Assembly: GCF_001592105.1 (NCBI RefSeq)
Contig: NZ_BCWE01000007.1
Span: forward strand, 166,630-230,629
DNA: 64,000 nucleotides
From: Desulfolucanica intricata
GTDB lineage: Bacteria > Bacillota > Desulfotomaculia > Desulfotomaculales > Desulfofarciminaceae
Reading direction: 5' to 3'
Shown here: positions 35,643-43,665 of the stretch, piece by piece
Layout of the letters: each line of letters starts with the position of its first letter
Position numbering within the stretch: position 1 is the stretch's first letter
The notes under the pieces: model-generated
Seen by the model: the letters and a program-made list of their open reading frames with translations, nothing else
The model's database searches: none
Told to the model about the DNA's origin: nothing
Position numbers and translations under genes: made by a program

Positions 35643-35834
35643 AAAATGTTCCCCCCATTGTTTTCTTGACTCCATATAGTGTATTATAATAGGTTGATAT
35701 TTACCTCAAATATTCTATAAATAATATTGGCAAATTTTCGTATCTGTTTTTTAAATACAAACTGTATTTTTTTATTGTACTAACATTTCCAAAGAAGTAC
35801 CAGGTAAACCTTTCCATAACTTAGCAAAAATAAA

Positions 35835-35870
35835 GACACGATGCTCACCTAAGGGAGATGTTATCGTGCC
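35835..35870 (-). terminator. Terminator of the small gene 35895-36041
   Basis: 8-bp stem (GGCACGAT / ATCGTGTC, one G-T) with T-rich TTTATTTTT after it on the minus strand. Confidence 0.6.
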
Positions 35871-35894
35871 TTGCAATTCAAGACTTTATTAGTC

Positions 35895-36041
35895 CTAATG
35901 CTCCTTCTTATGTACTTTGGCTTCATTATTCGGGGGAGCATTTCGGGCTGTTTTTTTTAAATAATCTCTCACGGCCAAATATCCTTGTGGACTATTATTA
36001 ATGTTAAACATTTCTTCTTCTTTGTTTTTTTCCGAATCCAA
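35895..36041 (-). CDS. Small hydrophilic protein (48 aa)
   Basis: 48 residues, TTG start with GAGGTGAG ten bases upstream. M-D-S-E-K-N-K-E-E-E, then N-N-S-P-Q-G-Y-L-A-V-R-D-Y-L-K-K, ending H-K-K-E-H. Nineteen bases after the ferredoxin stop on the same strand and with its own terminator. No family recognised. Confidence 0.5.
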   Translation of the reverse strand: MDSEKNKEEEMFNINNSPQGYLAVRDYLKKTARNAPPNNEAKVHKKEH

Positions 36042-36060
36042 TTTTAGTAAGCTCACCTCT

Positions 36061-36249
36061 TTACTGTTCAGAGATAGCGCTGGTGGGACAGCTTTCTACA
36101 GCTTCTTTAGCTTGTTCCTCTACTTCTGCCGGAACTTCATCAACCTTTGAATCGGCCTTATCATCATCATTCCAATCGAATACCTCCGGACAGGTATCAA
36201 TGCAGGATCCACAGCTGATGCAAAGATCTTGATCTACTACTACTTTCAT
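36061..36249 (-). CDS. 4Fe-4S ferredoxin (single cluster type)
   Basis: 62 residues from the ATG at 36249, behind GAGGGGGTG. C-I-S-C-G-S-C-I-D-T-C-P plus a distant C-P near the end give one [4Fe-4S] cluster. The middle is acidic (D-W-N-D-D-D-K-A-D). Small electron carrier; clostridial/Desulfovibrio type. Confidence 0.9.
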   Translation of the reverse strand: MKVVVDQDLCISCGSCIDTCPEVFDWNDDDKADSKVDEVPAEVEEQAKEAVESCPTSAISEQ

Positions 36250-36413
36250 TATTACACACCCCCTCAAAAATTAGCGCAGTTATAGTTTGGTCAAGGATAA
36301 AAAAAATTATGCTATAAAAGCCATTCTTTTCAATAATTTCTGAGTGTGCAATAAAATATGCTAGAATATAATAAAGCAAATCATTGTCGAATTTGATTTA
36401 CGGGAGGGATATT

Positions 36414-36815
36414 GTGGAACTCTTTAATAAAATTTCCGATGGGGCAAAAAATATAACCGGTGGAGCTAAATTTTTAGGGAAAAAATCCGGGGAACTATTA
36501 GAAATTACTAAAGCGAAATTGGAAGTATTAAAGCTGGAAAATGAATTGGATAATAATTTTCGGGCCCTGGGTAACCTTGTCTATCAGCAGTTTCTTGGAC
36601 GTACTGACCTGGAAGAAGAAATTAATCGATTATGCTTAGCTGTACAAAATTTAGAAAAAGATATTCTTGAACTAAAAGGTGAATATGTAAAAGTTCAACC
36701 TGAAGGGCCGGTATGTCAGTTTTGCAAAAAAAGTTTACCGCATGATGCCAATTACTGCTATGTTTGTGGTAAGAGTGTCAACACAACCAATGAAAAGGAT
36801 GAAGATGAAAAATAA
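36414..36815 (+). CDS. Coiled-coil protein with C-terminal zinc ribbon
   Basis: 133 residues from the GTG at 36414, behind GGGAGGGAT. Residues 10-90 form a heptad-like helix (K-L-E-V-L-K-L-E-N-E-L); the end is C-Q-F-C ... C-Y-V-C, a zinc-ribbon of the type seen in stress and membrane-associated helical proteins. Function unknown. Confidence 0.7.
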   Translation: MELFNKISDGAKNITGGAKFLGKKSGELLEITKAKLEVLKLENELDNNFRALGNLVYQQFLGRTDLEEEINRLCLAVQNLEKDILELKGEYVKVQPEGPVCQFCKKSLPHDANYCYVCGKSVNTTNEKDEDEK

Positions 36816-36833
36816 CGGCCATATAAGACATTA

Positions 36834-36864
36834 AAAAAGCTGGGAAAATTAATCCCAGCTTTTT
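36834..36864. terminator. Bidirectional terminator
   Basis: 12-bp stem AAAAAGCTGGGA / TCCCAGCTTTTT between two convergent genes. Confidence 0.85.
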
Positions 36865-37237
36865 ATCCATGAATATAGCGTGGCAGGCACTTAGTACAAA
36901 CCCAAATACTTTCACCTTTTAGCCTCACCGGCAGTAAAGGTATATCATCTCCGGTACCGCAGGAAGTGCAAAAAACTGCACTGGGGTCTACCGGCCTGTT
37001 TTTTAAGTGTTCTTCAACTGCCTTATGGTCAAAATCAACAGTTTCTCTTTCCTCTATACTAAGTGCTCCTTGGGGACAAATACCGATGCAGAAACCGGCA
37101 CCGTCGCATAACTCTTCACGTACAACCTTTGCCTTTCCATCAATAATTTCAATTGCACCTTCGGCACAAGGTGAAACACATTGGCCGCAGCCATTACAAT
37201 TTTCTTCATCAATTTTAACAATTTTCCTTATAGCCAT
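36863..37237 (-). CDS. Two-cluster ferredoxin with C-terminal zinc ribbon
   Basis: 124 residues. First C-N-G-C-G-Q-C-V-S-P-C-A, second C-D-G-A-G-F-C-I-G-I-C-P (with three Cys before the final C-P), and C-T-S-C ... C-T-K-C near the end. The first cluster keeps the regular spacing; the second has C-x4-C. Such proteins appear beside sulfite reductase-like and HCP genes. Twenty-one bases downstream of the siroheme-domain protein, likely co-transcribed. Confidence 0.85.
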   Translation of the reverse strand: MAIRKIVKIDEENCNGCGQCVSPCAEGAIEIIDGKAKVVREELCDGAGFCIGICPQGALSIEERETVDFDHKAVEEHLKNRPVDPSAVFCTSCGTGDDIPLLPVRLKGESIWVCTKCLPRYIHG

Positions 37238-37258
37238 TTGTAAGTTACCTCCTATAAT

Positions 37259-37915
37259 TTAATAGATTTTAAAATATTTATTAATCTCCTGCTTGTTAAT
37301 TCTCTCCAGAAGCTGTCCGTAACGTTCGCCCGGTCTGCTTTTTTCTAAATAGAAGTCCAGCGTTAACTTTAAGATTTGTTCTAATTGGTTTTCATCAGCT
37401 AAAGAATTTATTACTTCGGCAAATCGTGGGCGCCTGCCTACTTTCCCGCCGATCATGATACGATAACCTGTTTTACTTATTTTAATTGTTTCCGTTGGGC
37501 ATTTTCTAACGCATTTTGCACAGTTCAGACAGAGTTCGGGATCAATTACCGGGCCATTATCCTGCAGCTTCACGGCTTCATCCGGGCAAACCTGAACACA
37601 TTGCTCACAAAGAATACACCCGCTTCCAACCTTCGTATAAGCCTGCCCTTGGATACCAATATCCTTTATTTGTGGCTGTGAGCAGGAATTGGGACACCCG
37701 GCAATTGCCAGGTGCAGTATCCGGTGGTGCAGCGGCTTAACCGGGTTTGACCGTTCTTTTAACCTCTTATGAATATCCTTTTCCTGTAAAACCTTGCTGA
37801 TAATATTTTCGGTATAGTCAAGGTCAATAACGGCATTAGGGCAGTTATGACACCGGTTAACTTTATACATTTCATCCCCTTCACTGACAAAAACAGGTTT
37901 TTGCACTATAATCAC
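37259..37915 (-). CDS. Siroheme-type reductase domain fused to ferredoxin
   Basis: 218 residues. N-terminal C-H-N-C-P-N, then A-I-A-G-C-P-N-S-C-S-Q-P-Q-I-K-D-I-G-I-Q-G, the nitrite/sulfite reductase Fe-S-siroheme signature. Two 4Fe-4S motifs follow (C-I-L-C-E-Q-C-V-Q-V-C-P and C-L-N-C-A-K-C-V-R-K-C-P). It is shorter than AsrC or Fsr, which have extra N-terminal parts. It faces a divergent Crp/Fnr regulator. Activity (sulfite, nitrite or other) cannot be decided here. Confidence 0.85.
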   Translation of the reverse strand: MIIVQKPVFVSEGDEMYKVNRCHNCPNAVIDLDYTENIISKVLQEKDIHKRLKERSNPVKPLHHRILHLAIAGCPNSCSQPQIKDIGIQGQAYTKVGSGCILCEQCVQVCPDEAVKLQDNGPVIDPELCLNCAKCVRKCPTETIKISKTGYRIMIGGKVGRRPRFAEVINSLADENQLEQILKLTLDFYLEKSRPGERYGQLLERINKQEINKYFKIY

Positions 37916-37978
37916 CTCATTTGAGAGCCTTGAGGTTAAATTTACTACTAATATGCTACAATATGATATAAAATAAAA

Positions 37979-37996
37979 CTGTTATATATATCACAG
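37979..37996. promoter_or_regulatory. Palindrome between the divergent reductase and Crp/Fnr genes
   Basis: CTGTTATATATATCACAG is symmetric except one position pair, with CTGT...ACAG arms as in Crp/Fnr-type sites. It sits between the two divergent genes, 48 bases from the regulator start. Confidence 0.5.
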
Positions 37997-38044
37997 ATCC
38001 CAAAAGATTTATTATTAATTTTTCGTGAGAGGAGAGAATGTAGT

Positions 38045-38728
38045 TTGTCTGACAACATACAATATTTACAAAAGGTTCCCCTTTTCGGGGAGCTTAGCAG
38101 AGCACAATTGGAGGAAATAAACAGGATCGTTCTTGAACGGGAATATAAAAAGGGGAGAATTATTTTCGTAGAAGATGAGCCCGGGGAAGCAATATATTTT
38201 TTAAAAAAGGGGTTAATAAAATTATCCAAGCAGGTGGAAGACGGGCGAGAGCATATTTTACACCTGGTTTATCCCGGTGATATTTTTGCGGAAGTAGTGA
38301 TTTTTGACAGCGGAAACTACCCCGCCACAGCAGAAGTTTTGGAGGATGCAAATGTAGGCCTAATTCGTAATAAGGATATGGATCAGGTCATTTCAAAACA
38401 CCCTGATACAGCTCTTGCTATGTTAAAAATTATGTCCCGCCGTCTCAGAGAAGCCCAGTCCAAAGTCATGAATTTAGCTTTAAACGATACTTCCAGAAGA
38501 CTGGCTGTATTACTTCTGGGGTTAGCAGAAGAACGCGGCATAAAGAAAAAAGATGGATCAGTGATAATACCTTTGCAACTAACAAACCAGGACCTGGCAA
38601 ATCTGATAGGCACTTCCAGAGAAACGGTAAACAGAACTTTAAATAGCTTTAAACGTAGTGGTGCCTTAACAATTGACCGTCAACAAATAATATTATACAA
38701 TCGGGATAAACTTAAGGCGCTATTATAG
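38045..38728 (+). CDS. Crp/Fnr-family transcriptional regulator
   Basis: 227 residues, TTG start with AGGAGAG upstream. Cyclic-nucleotide-binding beta barrel (F-V-E-D-E-P-G-E-A-I-Y-F-L-K-K-G, Y-P-G-D-I-F-A-E), long dimer helix, then the helix-turn-helix L-T-N-Q-D-L-A-N-L-I-G-T-S-R-E-T-V-N-R-T-L. No N-terminal Cys cluster as in Fnr, so it is not an Fe-S sensor of that class. Divergent from the siroheme-domain gene, probably its regulator. Confidence 0.92.
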   Translation: MSDNIQYLQKVPLFGELSRAQLEEINRIVLEREYKKGRIIFVEDEPGEAIYFLKKGLIKLSKQVEDGREHILHLVYPGDIFAEVVIFDSGNYPATAEVLEDANVGLIRNKDMDQVISKHPDTALAMLKIMSRRLREAQSKVMNLALNDTSRRLAVLLLGLAEERGIKKKDGSVIIPLQLTNQDLANLIGTSRETVNRTLNSFKRSGALTIDRQQIILYNRDKLKALL

Positions 38729-38844
38729 GTATTAGTAAGCTTGCCCCGTGAATTTTTTAATTATTTATAAACTATATATGTTATGATTATTTATGGCGAC
38801 TTATTGATTGCTAAATATAATATATTTACAAAGGAGGGAGACCC

Positions 38845-39210
38845 GTGAAAAAATGTCTTGCCTTAATTACATTATTTTTTATGTTCCTTGTAATACCTGT
38901 ATCTGATGTGGATGCCAGAGCTAAATCTTTTGGTAAATCATTTAATTCGTCACCTAGTTATACTAATTCCAATCCATCCTTTAATAAAAGTCAAGCAGCT
39001 AAAGCTCCCGGCTCTACAGTGAAACCGGTTAAAAAGACATCATCTAAAATGCCTGGTTGGTTGGGATGGCTGCCCTTTATCGGTCTGGGAATGATGATGG
39101 GGCATTTTGGAATAGGCAGTATATTTTCTATCTTATCCTCTATTTTATTGGTTGCTTTAATCATATTTTTCATTAAGAAAGCCAGAGGTGGCCGATCTCA
39201 TTATCGATAA
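38845..39210 (+). CDS. Exported or membrane protein with Ser/Asn-rich spacer
   Basis: 121 residues, ATG behind AAGGAGGG. Signal peptide (residues 1-24), a Ser-Asn-Pro-rich spacer (to about 65), then a 35-residue hydrophobic segment with G-L-G-M-M-M-G-H-F-G and a short basic end. The layout resembles the N-terminal part of Tim44-like bacterial proteins without the Tim44 domain. Function unknown. Confidence 0.65.
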   Translation: MKKCLALITLFFMFLVIPVSDVDARAKSFGKSFNSSPSYTNSNPSFNKSQAAKAPGSTVKPVKKTSSKMPGWLGWLPFIGLGMMMGHFGIGSIFSILSSILLVALIIFFIKKARGGRSHYR

Positions 39211-39216
39211 GAAAGA

Positions 39217-39242
39217 GGGGCGCGAGTGTTGCGCCCCCTTTT
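39217..39242 (+). terminator. Terminator
   Basis: 7-bp GC stem GGGGCGC / GCGCCCC with a 7-base loop and a following CTTTT. Confidence 0.8.
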
Positions 39243-39258
39243 AATCTCCTCTGTCTAA

Positions 39259-39669
39259 TCAGTAAAAAGTTATTATTAAATTTGCAGCATAGATTTCAAA
39301 TAACATAGCCAGGGTCAGTGCAATGGTTATAAGCTCTACGGAAGCTATGGGGTGAGGGTTAACTACCTGGTGGTATCCTCTGGTCAGTGATCCCATACTG
39401 GTGACACCAAACATGAACACTGATGCAATAAAGGACCAAAAGTATACCTCTTTACCATAACTAAAAGGGTGTTCTAAGTCGGCCGGCCTAGAGGCAAGCT
39501 TCATCCCTATAAGTAAAAAGATACTGTTTACTAAATCTGATAATGAGTGTAACGCCTCTGAAAACATAGCCGCACTGTTACCAAGCCAAGCTGCCATTGC
39601 CTTCGTTAAAAATATTGCAAAATTTGCAAAAAGAGCAATCCATACAGCTTTATAACTAGCTGCGTCCAC
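39259..39669 (-). CDS. Half-length cation diffusion facilitator (CDF) homologue
   Basis: 136 residues of a CDF-family transporter: N-S-A-A-M-F-S-E-A-L-H-S-L-S-D with the metal-binding S-E/D-x3-S-D-L positions, then H-P-F-S-Y-G-K-E-V-Y-F-W. It ends after about four membrane segments and lacks the second HDxxD-type site of helix 5 and the cytoplasmic domain. No continuation is seen in other frames before the terminator. Either a short paralogue or a truncated gene. Confidence 0.6.
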   Translation of the reverse strand: MDAASYKAVWIALFANFAIFLTKAMAAWLGNSAAMFSEALHSLSDLVNSIFLLIGMKLASRPADLEHPFSYGKEVYFWSFIASVFMFGVTSMGSLTRGYHQVVNPHPIASVELITIALTLAMLFEIYAANLIITFY

Positions 39670-39802
39670 TAGACACCATCCTCTTGATGATATAAAGGAA
39701 CCTACCCCGAAAGAGGCAGGCTCCCTAAAAACTTTAAAGAAATACTATATGACACAATATTCTTATGCTTATCATTAGCAGTTGACTCTAAAATTGTTTT
39801 AT

Positions 39803-40642
39803 TTACCGCATATGTCTTAGTCTTTCCACCCTATCTTGAATTGGCGGGTGGGTGCTGAACAGTTTTGCTATAGAAGCACCGGAAAGCGGGTTTACTATGA
39901 ACAAGTGAGAAGTGGCAGGGTTGACTTGCATAGGAATGCGGTGTGCCCCTGATTCCAACTTTAACAAAGCATTGGCCAACCCCTCCGGTGAACCGGCAAT
40001 ACGTGCACCGGTGGCATCAGCCATATATTCTCTTGAGCGGGAGATGGCCATCTGAATAATCATGGCGGCTATGGGAGCAATAATGGCCATGATTAGACCT
40101 CCAACCAGGCCGCCCCCCTCTTCATCATCATCTCTTCCCATTCCAAATATCGCTGCCCACTGAAAAGCATTTGCCATCATAGAAATGGCACCGGCCAAAG
40201 CAGCTGCGATGGTTCCGATTAAAACGTCTCTGTTTTTAATATGTGCCAGCTCGTGAGCCAGTACACCTTCAACTTCGGAGCGATTTAACAGGCGCATTAT
40301 ACCCTCTGTAACGGCTACTGCTGAATGCGAGGGGTTACGCCCGGTGGCAAAGGCATTTGGCTGGTCCGACGGTGTAACATAGAGCTTGGGCATGGGAATG
40401 TTTGCACGCTCAGACAGCCTTCTGACTATAGCGTAAAGCTCAGGAGCCTCCGCTTCGGAAACAGGATACGAGCGGGTCATTTTAATAGCCAGCTTATCGC
40501 TGTAAAAGTAACTAAAGAAGTTCATGGCCATAGCGATGAGGAAAAATATCATTGCACCGGCCTGACCGCCAATGGCATTACCCATTAATACCAGTAAAAC
40601 AGTAAGTGCGCCCATTAAAGTCAAGGCTTTTAGTGTGTTCAT
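39803..40642 (-). CDS. htpX: Membrane zinc metalloprotease HtpX (M48)
   Basis: 279 residues. Zinc motif H-E-L-A-H near 140 in [13 protein letters not shown], third ligand in S-R-E-Y-M-A-D, N-terminal two membrane segments and two more later. Degrades misfolded membrane proteins. ATG behind GGGGAGG, then Spo0M upstream on the same strand, separated by 38 bases. Confidence 0.93.
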   Translation of the reverse strand: MNTLKALTLMGALTVLLVLMGNAIGGQAGAMIFFLIAMAMNFFSYFYSDKLAIKMTRSYPVSEAEAPELYAIVRRLSERANIPMPKLYVTPSDQPNAFATGRNPSHSAVAVTEGIMRLLNRSEVEGVLAHELAHIKNRDVLIGTIAAALAGAISMMANAFQWAAIFGMGRDDDEEGGGLVGGLIMAIIAPIAAMIIQMAISRSREYMADATGARIAGSPEGLANALLKLESGAHRIPMQVNPATSHLFIVNPLSGASIAKLFSTHPPIQDRVERLRHMR

Positions 40643-40679
40643 ACGGACTCTGACCTCCCCATAATAAGTTTTATATTAA

Positions 40680-41684
40680 CTAGAATATATCATCTCCAAA
40701 GTCCCCAAAATCTCCAAAATCCCCAAAGTCTAGTAAACCGCCGCCATCCTCTTCACCGCCGCCTGCGTCTAATTCTTCATTGGAAGCAATTTCGTCACCT
40801 GCTTCATTTTCTTCATTGAACAAACTGTCCAGCATGGCAGCACCCAACATTCCGGTGACTATACCGCCCATGAAACCTCCAAAGCCAAAACCTCCGTGGC
40901 CATGCTGCCGGTGATGATGATAATTTTGATAACTTGGAACTCTAATTGGCCCTTCTTGTGCTGCATAGTTAAGTTCATTTTCAAGAAATTCTTCAATATA
41001 CCGGGCTGTTTTTTCTACTGAACCCTCTGCCAGCAAGCCTGACGGTAATGTGAACTCTGTATGATGTTCCGTGCCGTGTTTAAAATAACCTCCGGTTAGT
41101 TCTAACTCCAGGAACATTTTTAGATTGTGCTCATCTTTATAAAACTTAATTTCTAATTCTTTTATAGTATTTTCAAAATAAGCTGACGGGTAATATTCAA
41201 ACTCTTGTCCATATTTCCCAATCTTTCCTGAACCTATTTTTTCTCTGAAGCCAAGGCTTTCCAAGGCTTTCATAATTAGCTCCATATCTCTGCCCGGCAG
41301 TATAACTAACTTATCGGTATCACCGGTGTCTACGGCCCGGGCTATATCCATTTTAGTATTCAAATAGTAGGAAACCGAACCCTTAGAAATGGGGTAATGA
41401 AAAGGTAATTGATGTTCAAAGGGCAAGGCTCGGGTTTCTTTAGCTCTAATAGAAAAGTTCCTCACAACTCTAATGGTATCTACAATCTTTGTAAACTCTT
41501 TACCCTTAATGTTAAATTTCATCACTAAATCAAAATCAATGTTATGAATATCCTGGTCAACATTACCCCCTTTCACCATTACTTTACCGGTGATTGCTTC
41601 ACCGATACGACAGTGGTCATTGTCCAATACCAAATCAACTTTAGCCGAGCCAACACCTAAACTGGCCATCATCCTTTTAAACAT
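40680..41684 (-). CDS. Sporulation-control protein Spo0M
   Basis: 334 residues, arrestin-like fold. Opening M-F-K-R-M-M-A-S-L-G-V-G-S-A-K-V-D-L-V-L and G-G-N-V-D-Q-D-I match Spo0M; an added C-terminal part with His-rich N-Y-H-H-H-R-Q-H-G-H-G-G-F-G and four D-F-G-D repeats is beyond the usual 258 residues. Cytosolic; role in sporulation timing known in Bacillus. Confidence 0.88.
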   Translation of the reverse strand: MFKRMMASLGVGSAKVDLVLDNDHCRIGEAITGKVMVKGGNVDQDIHNIDFDLVMKFNIKGKEFTKIVDTIRVVRNFSIRAKETRALPFEHQLPFHYPISKGSVSYYLNTKMDIARAVDTGDTDKLVILPGRDMELIMKALESLGFREKIGSGKIGKYGQEFEYYPSAYFENTIKELEIKFYKDEHNLKMFLELELTGGYFKHGTEHHTEFTLPSGLLAEGSVEKTARYIEEFLENELNYAAQEGPIRVPSYQNYHHHRQHGHGGFGFGGFMGGIVTGMLGAAMLDSLFNEENEAGDEIASNEELDAGGGEEDGGGLLDFGDFGDFGDFGDDIF

Positions 41685-41722
41685 AAAAGATTAATCCTTC
41701 CTTTCACAAGATTATTACAAAG

Positions 41723-42166
41723 TTACACCATAGATGCTATCTGATTAATGTAAAGTATTAAGGTTTGGACTAAAGTCATGCTCTGGAGTAACATTTGTTT
41801 TGTTAATGCGGTTTGCCCGGGCCCAAGGTTGGCTAACGCAGGCTGTAGCTCTGTAAGCCGGTCTTCTAAGTATATAATTTGTTCTTTTATAAAGGTAATG
41901 CTTACTGACTCAGACTTAAATTCATTAATATCATGTATTGGGAGATTGTCCAGAAGGTTAAGTCTTTCTTTAATTTCTTCAAGTGTAAGTCTCTGTTTTT
42001 TTAAGCCATCAATCAGTCTCAGCCGGATAAGGGCTTCATCACAATAATACCTGTACTTAGTATCTGAAGGTACCGGTTTTAACAAGCCAAGTTTAGTGTA
42101 ATAGTCAACGGTCCGTTTACTTACTCCGGCCAATTCAGCAATTTCACCGATTCTGTATTTTTTCAA
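41723..42166 (-). CDS. MerR-family transcriptional regulator
   Basis: About 147 residues from the TTG at 42166. The longer frame (to 42205) begins inside a TATAAT box, so an internal start is preferred, but the ribosome site is not clear-cut. K-Y-R-I-G-E-I-A-E-L-A-G-V-S-K-R-T-V-D-Y-Y-T-K-L-G-L-L is the MerR winged helix; then the long coiled-coil dimer helix. No metal-binding Cys pattern; effector unknown. Inverted repeat GTACA-N9-TGTAC at 42221-42239 may be its operator. Near Spo0M and htpX. Confidence 0.82.
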   Translation of the reverse strand: MKKYRIGEIAELAGVSKRTVDYYTKLGLLKPVPSDTKYRYYCDEALIRLRLIDGLKKQRLTLEEIKERLNLLDNLPIHDINEFKSESVSITFIKEQIIYLEDRLTELQPALANLGPGQTALTKQMLLQSMTLVQTLILYINQIASMV

Positions 42167-42254
42167 CTCCCCATCTAAACCACCCCCATTATAAATATTA
42201 TACAATATTTACTATTTAATGTACAGTTAAACGTTGTACTAGGAATAGTTTTTT

Positions 42255-43244
42255 CTAAATAGTAATTGCAGCTGCTATAAATGCCAGGTAAAATATACCG
42301 TTAAACACCAGGGTAGTTGGTTGAATTACCTTCCTCATTGTTACGGATAAATAAACTATCCCTGCTCCGGCCAGAGCAAAAAGTGCACTGATTACAGCCA
42401 GTTCGGAAAGTATCCAGGGTGTAAAAACAATACCAAAAGCAGGAATTATCGAACTCTGGAATACCATTGCTCCGGTAATGTTTCCTAAAGCAAGGGTGTC
42501 CTTACCCTGCTTAACCCAAATGATGCTGTTAAATTTCTCCGGAAGTTCTGTAGCAACCGGTGCGATAAAAATGGATAATACAAATGGTGAAATATTAAAG
42601 ATATCAGCTATATGGTTAATACCGTCGACGAATAAATGAGCACCAATAATAATCCCCCCAAGTGAGGCAGCTACCTGGATCACAACTAACAAGGAACTTG
42701 GATTGGCTTCTCTTTTGGCAAAATAAAGGGGCTTTAGTTCAGCCTCCTCCATCGTATTTCCACCTTTTAAGGTACGCTTCACATAAAAAAGGTAGACAAT
42801 GATTATACCAATGGCTACCACCGGTTTGATGCCCCGGGGTAAAAAGGCCGCCAATATAGCTAATGAGTATACAATTAAGAAGAAACTAAGATCCCGCTTC
42901 ATTACAGAAGAATCAATTAACATGTATTCTCTCTTTTTACCACCGACCTTATATACTAAGGCAGCAATTCCTGTAATGGCTAAGGCCAGGGTGGCCAGCA
43001 TAAACGGTGCTCCTAAGATCGCCCCGATGCCGATTTCCTCGGACGCATCCCCGGTATCAGACAGAAATGCAATAATGGGAATCATAGACTCGGGTAAAGC
43101 TGTACCCACCGCAGCGAGTACGCTTCCAACGGCACCTTCCGAAAGTCTTAGCTTTTTACCTAACCACTCTATACTGTTGGTAAATAATTCAGCACCAAAG
43201 AGTATCAGAGCAAGGCCGCCTATCAAGTAAAGCACTGTAACCAT
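42255..43244 (-). CDS. Sodium:calcium antiporter-type cation exchanger (CaCA family)
   Basis: 329 residues, about ten membrane segments in two halves. First alpha repeat G-A-V-G-S-V-L-A-A-V-G-T-A-L-P-E-S and second F-V-L-S-I-F-I-A-P-V-A-T-E-L-P-E carry the paired Glu residues that bind the cation. Preceded by a yybP-ykoY manganese riboswitch, which suggests that the exported ion is Mn2+ rather than Ca2+. SD AAAGGAG, ATG. Confidence 0.92.
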   Translation of the reverse strand: MVTVLYLIGGLALILFGAELFTNSIEWLGKKLRLSEGAVGSVLAAVGTALPESMIPIIAFLSDTGDASEEIGIGAILGAPFMLATLALAITGIAALVYKVGGKKREYMLIDSSVMKRDLSFFLIVYSLAILAAFLPRGIKPVVAIGIIIVYLFYVKRTLKGGNTMEEAELKPLYFAKREANPSSLLVVIQVAASLGGIIIGAHLFVDGINHIADIFNISPFVLSIFIAPVATELPEKFNSIIWVKQGKDTLALGNITGAMVFQSSIIPAFGIVFTPWILSELAVISALFALAGAGIVYLSVTMRKVIQPTTLVFNGIFYLAFIAAAITI

Positions 43245-43290
43245 GATATTCTCCTTTCAAAAAGAAAAAATAGTTCTGGCTTAGTATAAA

Positions 43291-43432
43291 CAAAAAACGA
43301 GACCTTCACGCGAAAATACGTGAAGGTCTCGCTATAGTCTACTTAAAAAATATAACGACTAATGCCAAGCCGGGCTCTTAACCGAAATGACGACTTGACA
43401 CCCGGCAAACTCCGGGCAGCTACTCCCCTTTA
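43291..43432 (-). ncRNA. yybP-ykoY (Mn2+) riboswitch with terminator
   Basis: On the minus strand the aptamer begins AAAGGGGAGTAGC, continues with GTCA in the L1 region, CCCGGC and ends A-T-A-G-C-G-A-G-A-C-C-T-T-C-A-C. These are the conserved blocks of the yybP-ykoY family. The 3' strand overlaps a strong terminator hairpin GAGACCTTCACG / CGTGAAGGTCTC followed by TTTTTT, so Mn2+ would free the antiporter gene from termination. Confidence 0.85.
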
Positions 43433-43488
43433 ATAATTATTATATATAAACCTTACTGTGCAGTCAATAGTATTTATTCTAAAGAACC

Positions 43489-43665
43489 TTATCTTAATAA
43501 ATTTAATAGAAATACAGCCGAAGGAAGCACTAAGCATAACAAGGCCATTAGGTATAAACCTATGGCCCCTCGCCGGTTACCATGTTTTCCGGCCCAGCGG
43601 CCATAATTAATTATCTTGATCACAGTAAAAATAATAAAAGCCAGCGCCAGTAAAATAATAATCAC
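43489..43665 (-). CDS. Small two-helix membrane protein, fourth gene of the ger operon
   Basis: 58 residues, GTG start in a GTGA overlap with the stop of the gerC-type gene and GAGGGGG upstream. Two hydrophobic segments around a basic loop (G-R-W-A-G-K-H-G-N-R-R-G). Its placement mirrors small extra genes in some ger operons (GerD/GerXD-like), but sequence gives no family. Confidence 0.7.
   Translation of the reverse strand: MIIILLALAFIIFTVIKIINYGRWAGKHGNRRGAIGLYLMALLCLVLPSAVFLLNLLR

Noticed and set aside
40685..40720. Direct repeats near 40.7 kb as an attachment site
   Set aside because: They are the D-F-G-D coding repeats at the end of the Spo0M-like protein.
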